From the NCBI GenBank assembly GCA_008508345.1, contig QNGE01000299.1, positions 92,888 to 156,887 of the forward strand: a stretch of 64,000 bases of DNA. Direction: 5' to 3'. Source of the stretch: Paragonimus westermani. Lineage: Eukaryota; Platyhelminthes; Trematoda; Plagiorchiida; Troglotrematidae. Position numbers and translations under genes: made by a program. The notes below the pieces were generated by a model, which was not told the origin of the DNA, searched no databases, and saw nothing but the letters and a program-made list of their open reading frames with translations. Below, in pieces: positions 61,012 through 64,000 of this stretch (the stretch's first letter is position 1; every line of letters begins with the position of its first letter).

Positions 61012-61700
61012 TTACTTGGTGGGAGGAGATGTACCGTTTAACACTCCGAGTTTTGGAGTATTTTGTAGGTAGTAATTGTCTTCCCTGAGATATCCGTAAT
61101 TCGTTGAGAATTGATTTAATTTGACCAGTTTGTCTGAATAAGTTGTTTTCCTTAGCTTCATAATTCTTCTCAGAACACTTTTAGTAAGTGTCAAACGTTT
61201 CTTAAGCTAAGGAAGATAGGCCTGTGTGTTTGTTTTCAAGCTTGGGTGGATTATGAAGGCGAACATAGTGGGAAGGTTCCACAGATTCCTTCTAGATGGC
61301 TCAAGATTATTTGTGCCTTTTTGGCCATTGCAGCAAAATTTGTAGACACACTCAAACTGTTTACCACTGTGGTTCTTAGGTCTCTTGTGCGTGTTGACAG
61401 GAACAGCTCTGTGTCGCCAAGGTAATAGTCTAGAATTTTCTTGGTGAACATGCACGACTTTACGCTTGTTGACACTAAACGGCAAGTTGTTTGCTTTGAG
61501 CCGCTGATTTGGGCAGTTCAGGTCATTTTATAGGTTCCATACGACTTCAGAATATTCTAGAACTCGCCGGAGCTTTGTGTCATAGGCATAGGGCAACGTC
61601 GGCGATTTGACTATACTGGGTAGTTCAAGAACGAAAGGAGTGAATAAAGAGGGCCCGAAATTGATCCGTGCGGAACACTAATGTTGGCTGGGAACCACTC
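61012..61700 (-). mobile_element. Decayed non-LTR reverse transcriptase
   Basis: Read on the minus strand: a FGPSLFTPF remnant of PQGSVLGPLLF, then ELPSIVKSPTLPYAYDTKLR, then NNLPFSVNKRKVVH. After a frameshift: YYLGDTELFLSTRTRDLRTT and FAAMAKKAQIILSHLEG. Finally SVLRRIMKLRK, YSDKLVKLNQFSTNYGYLRE. These are the RT palm and downstream blocks of CR1/Jockey-like elements in order. The catalytic YADD is YAYD (about 61582-61593), and a stop and frameshifts are present, so it is inactive. Confidence 0.8.
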
Positions 61701-61899
61701 TGACAATTTTCCATTCACTTTAACGTTGAACCTACATAATCTTCTAGCCAAGTGAGTGAACGTTCGTCAAGGCAAGTGTTTAGAAATCGTTTAGCACTCC
61801 TTCCTGTTGTGCTCCTCCCAATCCGCAAGCATTACTCAACTACTCTCAGGCAGATTGAACATAATTACTGATTGATGCATAACTACAGGTAAGTGTAGT

Positions 61900-62450
61900 G
61901 GTGTGATCCTGGGTGTGTTGGTGCTCATGTCTGTGATGTTTGTCCTCCTGACCTTCTCTGCTACCTTGGGTGGTGGTCAGGCTTGTGTGCTGTTTTGATC
62001 CGGAGGGCTGTGCTGACTGTGACTTCCGTCCTTACAGGTTCAACCCTGTGAGAATTGGCCAAAGGGGAGCAGCCAGACAAAAAGCAGATGCGTGCGTGAG
62101 TGTCTGTGGTCTTCTATCCATTCTTTTCTTCGGCTTTGTTGCTGTGTTGTATGATGAATGGTCTGCCTGGCTTTNGAATGAGGCGATTTTCTCTTTGCTT
62201 CTTTTCATTCATTTCTACTGGGTGAATCAGTTGTAGTTGCACGGGGGTCTTACGTTTTAAGTAGCTTGGTTGTGAGCGTCCGCTTGATTGGTCAAGGGTA
62301 ACGGAGGGTGAGATGTTGTTCTGGCCATCAAATTGAGCTTGGAAGTCGGCATGCTTACTAGGTGGTGTCGCAGTGACTGTGACTCGTATTATCAAAACAG
62401 ATCTGGTCAACCGGCTGTCAAAGTGATAGGCACTCATTCGCTTCGACCTC
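61900..62450. other. Repeat-like GC-richer stretch containing a single N (62175)
   Basis: This stretch lies between the RT relic and the PHD-like ORF and may be internal sequence of the same minus-strand element. The plus frame at 61970-62236 and minus frame at 62114-62452 cross the N and show no recognisable domain. Confidence 0.35.
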
Positions 62451-62542
62451 ACAACACATTTTGGGTAAGGGTTGTGAACGCAGATTCAGTAATGCAAGGT
62501 GAAATATACACTGCATCTTCGATAAGACGATAGATGTGGGGC

Positions 62543-62749
62543 TTACTGAGTACTAGGATCAGCAGCGCACTCTGGCCGTCGTGCGAAGTTCCGGCGACTA
62601 TACAGCTTGAGCACATATTTTCTGATGGGTTCTCTTTTAGGTGGAACCAGTCCACAGGTTGAGTGAGTTCGGGACTCACACAGAAGACAGGCTGAAGTCC
62701 TACCGTTTTGGCGGAGCCCATTGTCACATTCCGCACACATTGGAGGCAT
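62543..62749 (-). pseudogene. PHD-like zinc-finger ORF fragment, probably ORF1 of a non-LTR element
   Basis: From an ATG at 62749 the frame reads MPPMCAECDNGLRQNGR then ACLLCESRTHSTC. The spacing C-x2-C-x12-C-x2-C-x4-H-x2-C is that of the first half of a PHD finger. Such fingers occur in ORF1 of several CR1-like retrotransposons. Its position upstream of the RT relic on the same strand supports one deleted element. A fragment of a host gene is possible but less likely. Confidence 0.5.
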
Positions 62750-64000
62750 GATCAGCTAAGCGACCGCTATACCGTAATAATCAGTTCACCACAAGTACAC
62801 ACTTAACAGTCAGGCGCTGTAGACTGCCCAGACAGACAATCAGTTACACAGATGACAGCGAAAAAGATGAACAGAGGAACATTAACTTAAAAGTAACAGG
62901 AAGTATGAATTAGTTCACCTTGTGAGTATCACACGGAAGATGGAATCCAAAAGATAGTTATATGTCTGCGGACTACGCTGGAGGTTGATTGGGGGTTAGG
63001 GTTGGGCCTGAGGTAGTATGTTTCCAACAAGTGGGCAGTAATGACCCCAAATGACTTAGTTGACTAGATTTGGTTTAATGCCTCAGTAACACTACACGCT
63101 TGCCGCCAGCAGTGGAGTCCGAAATGCGGGCGTTAGTTCAAAACTTCCATTCGAACTGCTGCTGTCCCCATGCGCAGCGATGCGAGTGAATATCGGACTA
63201 GAAACTAGGCCGTAGAAGTCCTCGCAACCGAGATTGAGATTGCGTCACTCCGGTAGACCAATGCGCTCGTTTGCCAAACTATTCACCAATCAAGGGGTGC
63301 GTTTGGTGTGGGGTGCTCATAGGCTCTTAGCCAGTGGCTGACCAGGTTCCGGACGCGTTCCCAAGCTTGTCTGCTCTATGGGGCTGACAGTGTCAGCCGA
63401 GAGGCCGTGTGATAATCGACTAATGTGATGCCGGTCGATTGGTGTTTGGTGGAACGCATCTGTGCAGAACGGAATCAGTGCAGGGCTTTGACTGGAGCAG
63501 TGAGTTTTCGTGTGCCGTAGTGGTTACTGAAGTTAACTGTTCCCTTCCAAGACTCCTTATGACATTGTTGGGGAGGGTGTGAGACTAAAAGTTACGCGTC
63601 GTGACTGACGATACATGCGTGAGCATGTGGTCTGAACAACGGAGAGTGACTCCGAAGTTCTAGTCCCGAAACGGTGCGGTGTATCCTTGAAATATGTTGG
63701 ATAGCGCTTTAAAAATATTGTCGACCTAATCCATGGCTGGCACACTAAGAGGAATTAGCATGGAATAAACATCGTATAGAGTCACAGTGTTGAAATGTGC
63801 TTCCGACCACCAGGCCGCAGCTCATCTAGGCCCCATATTCGTGAGTCTCTTACTATTCTCCAGGTTTCGTGTTGCAAGCTATGCGAAAAATGTCTGACTA
63901 CCTAGACACAACTATCTTCCACTCATCCATTATTCCGTACAACCTGTGCCATTATCTGTAAAAATACTTGAACTCCTTCTTTAGCCAATTCCCCCCCTTA
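62750..64000. other. Unassigned, GC-richer, repeat-like region
   Basis: No exon or transposon protein could be identified with confidence. The base composition and long near-open frames suggest old repeat sequence, possibly the 5' part of the element at 61-62.7 kb. The 62-codon minus frame at 63557-63745 has no recognised similarity. Confidence 0.35.

Noticed and set aside
1..64000. CRISPR arrays, bacterial operons, phage or integron structures
   Set aside because: The repeats seen are eukaryotic transposon copies, tandem duplication and microsatellites. No regularly spaced repeats and no dense same-strand coding are present.

Overview
The window is eukaryotic nuclear DNA, most likely from a flatworm and probably a fluke (trematode). 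Both recognisable host genes are split into short exons with introns of up to about 9 kb. The rest is littered with decayed RTE-type and other non-LTR retrotransposons, Penelope-like fragments and a tRNA-derived SINE family. Nothing prokaryotic is present: no operons, no dense coding. The species cannot be named from the sequence alone. One 41-base gap (13782-13822) and two single Ns (23714, 62175) mark it as a draft assembly.

Two genes could be assembled by hand, both on the minus strand. (1) A complete secreted S1-family (chymotrypsin/trypsin-like) serine protease runs from 25794 down to 7188 in five exons. All splice phases agree and give 263 residues with a signal peptide, an activation site and a full His/Asp/Ser triad. 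Its specificity pocket and disulfide pattern are unusual. (2) The C-terminal half of an M1-family aminopeptidase (the helical ERAP1_C-like domain) runs from 56362 down to 35508. Six exons were found; the catalytic exons lie beyond the right edge. One junction, next to a LINE insertion, does not close in phase.

Layout. 1-433: 3' end of an RTE-like LINE with an (ATG)n tail. 434-7187: region downstream of the protease, with Penelope-like fragments. 7188-25794: protease gene. Its intron 2 holds a tRNA-like sequence, an RTE-like LINE end and the gap. Its 6-kb intron 1 holds a nearly perfect inverted repeat with arms of about 1 kb, followed by a 1.3-kb tandem copy joined through a single N. 25795-35507: spacer between the genes. 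35508-56362: aminopeptidase gene, with introns carrying Penelope fragments, four SINE copies, a 136-bp-arm foldback element and a LINE flanked by an 8-bp target-site duplication. 56363-64000: mostly unassigned, with a decayed minus-strand non-LTR element (PHD-like finger ORF and reverse transcriptase) at 61.0-62.75 kb.

The two genes are peptidases in the same orientation about 9.7 kb apart. Nothing in the sequence shows that they are co-regulated. The most notable items are the atypical protease, the palindromic duplication inside its first intron, and the LINE that lies against an aminopeptidase exon.
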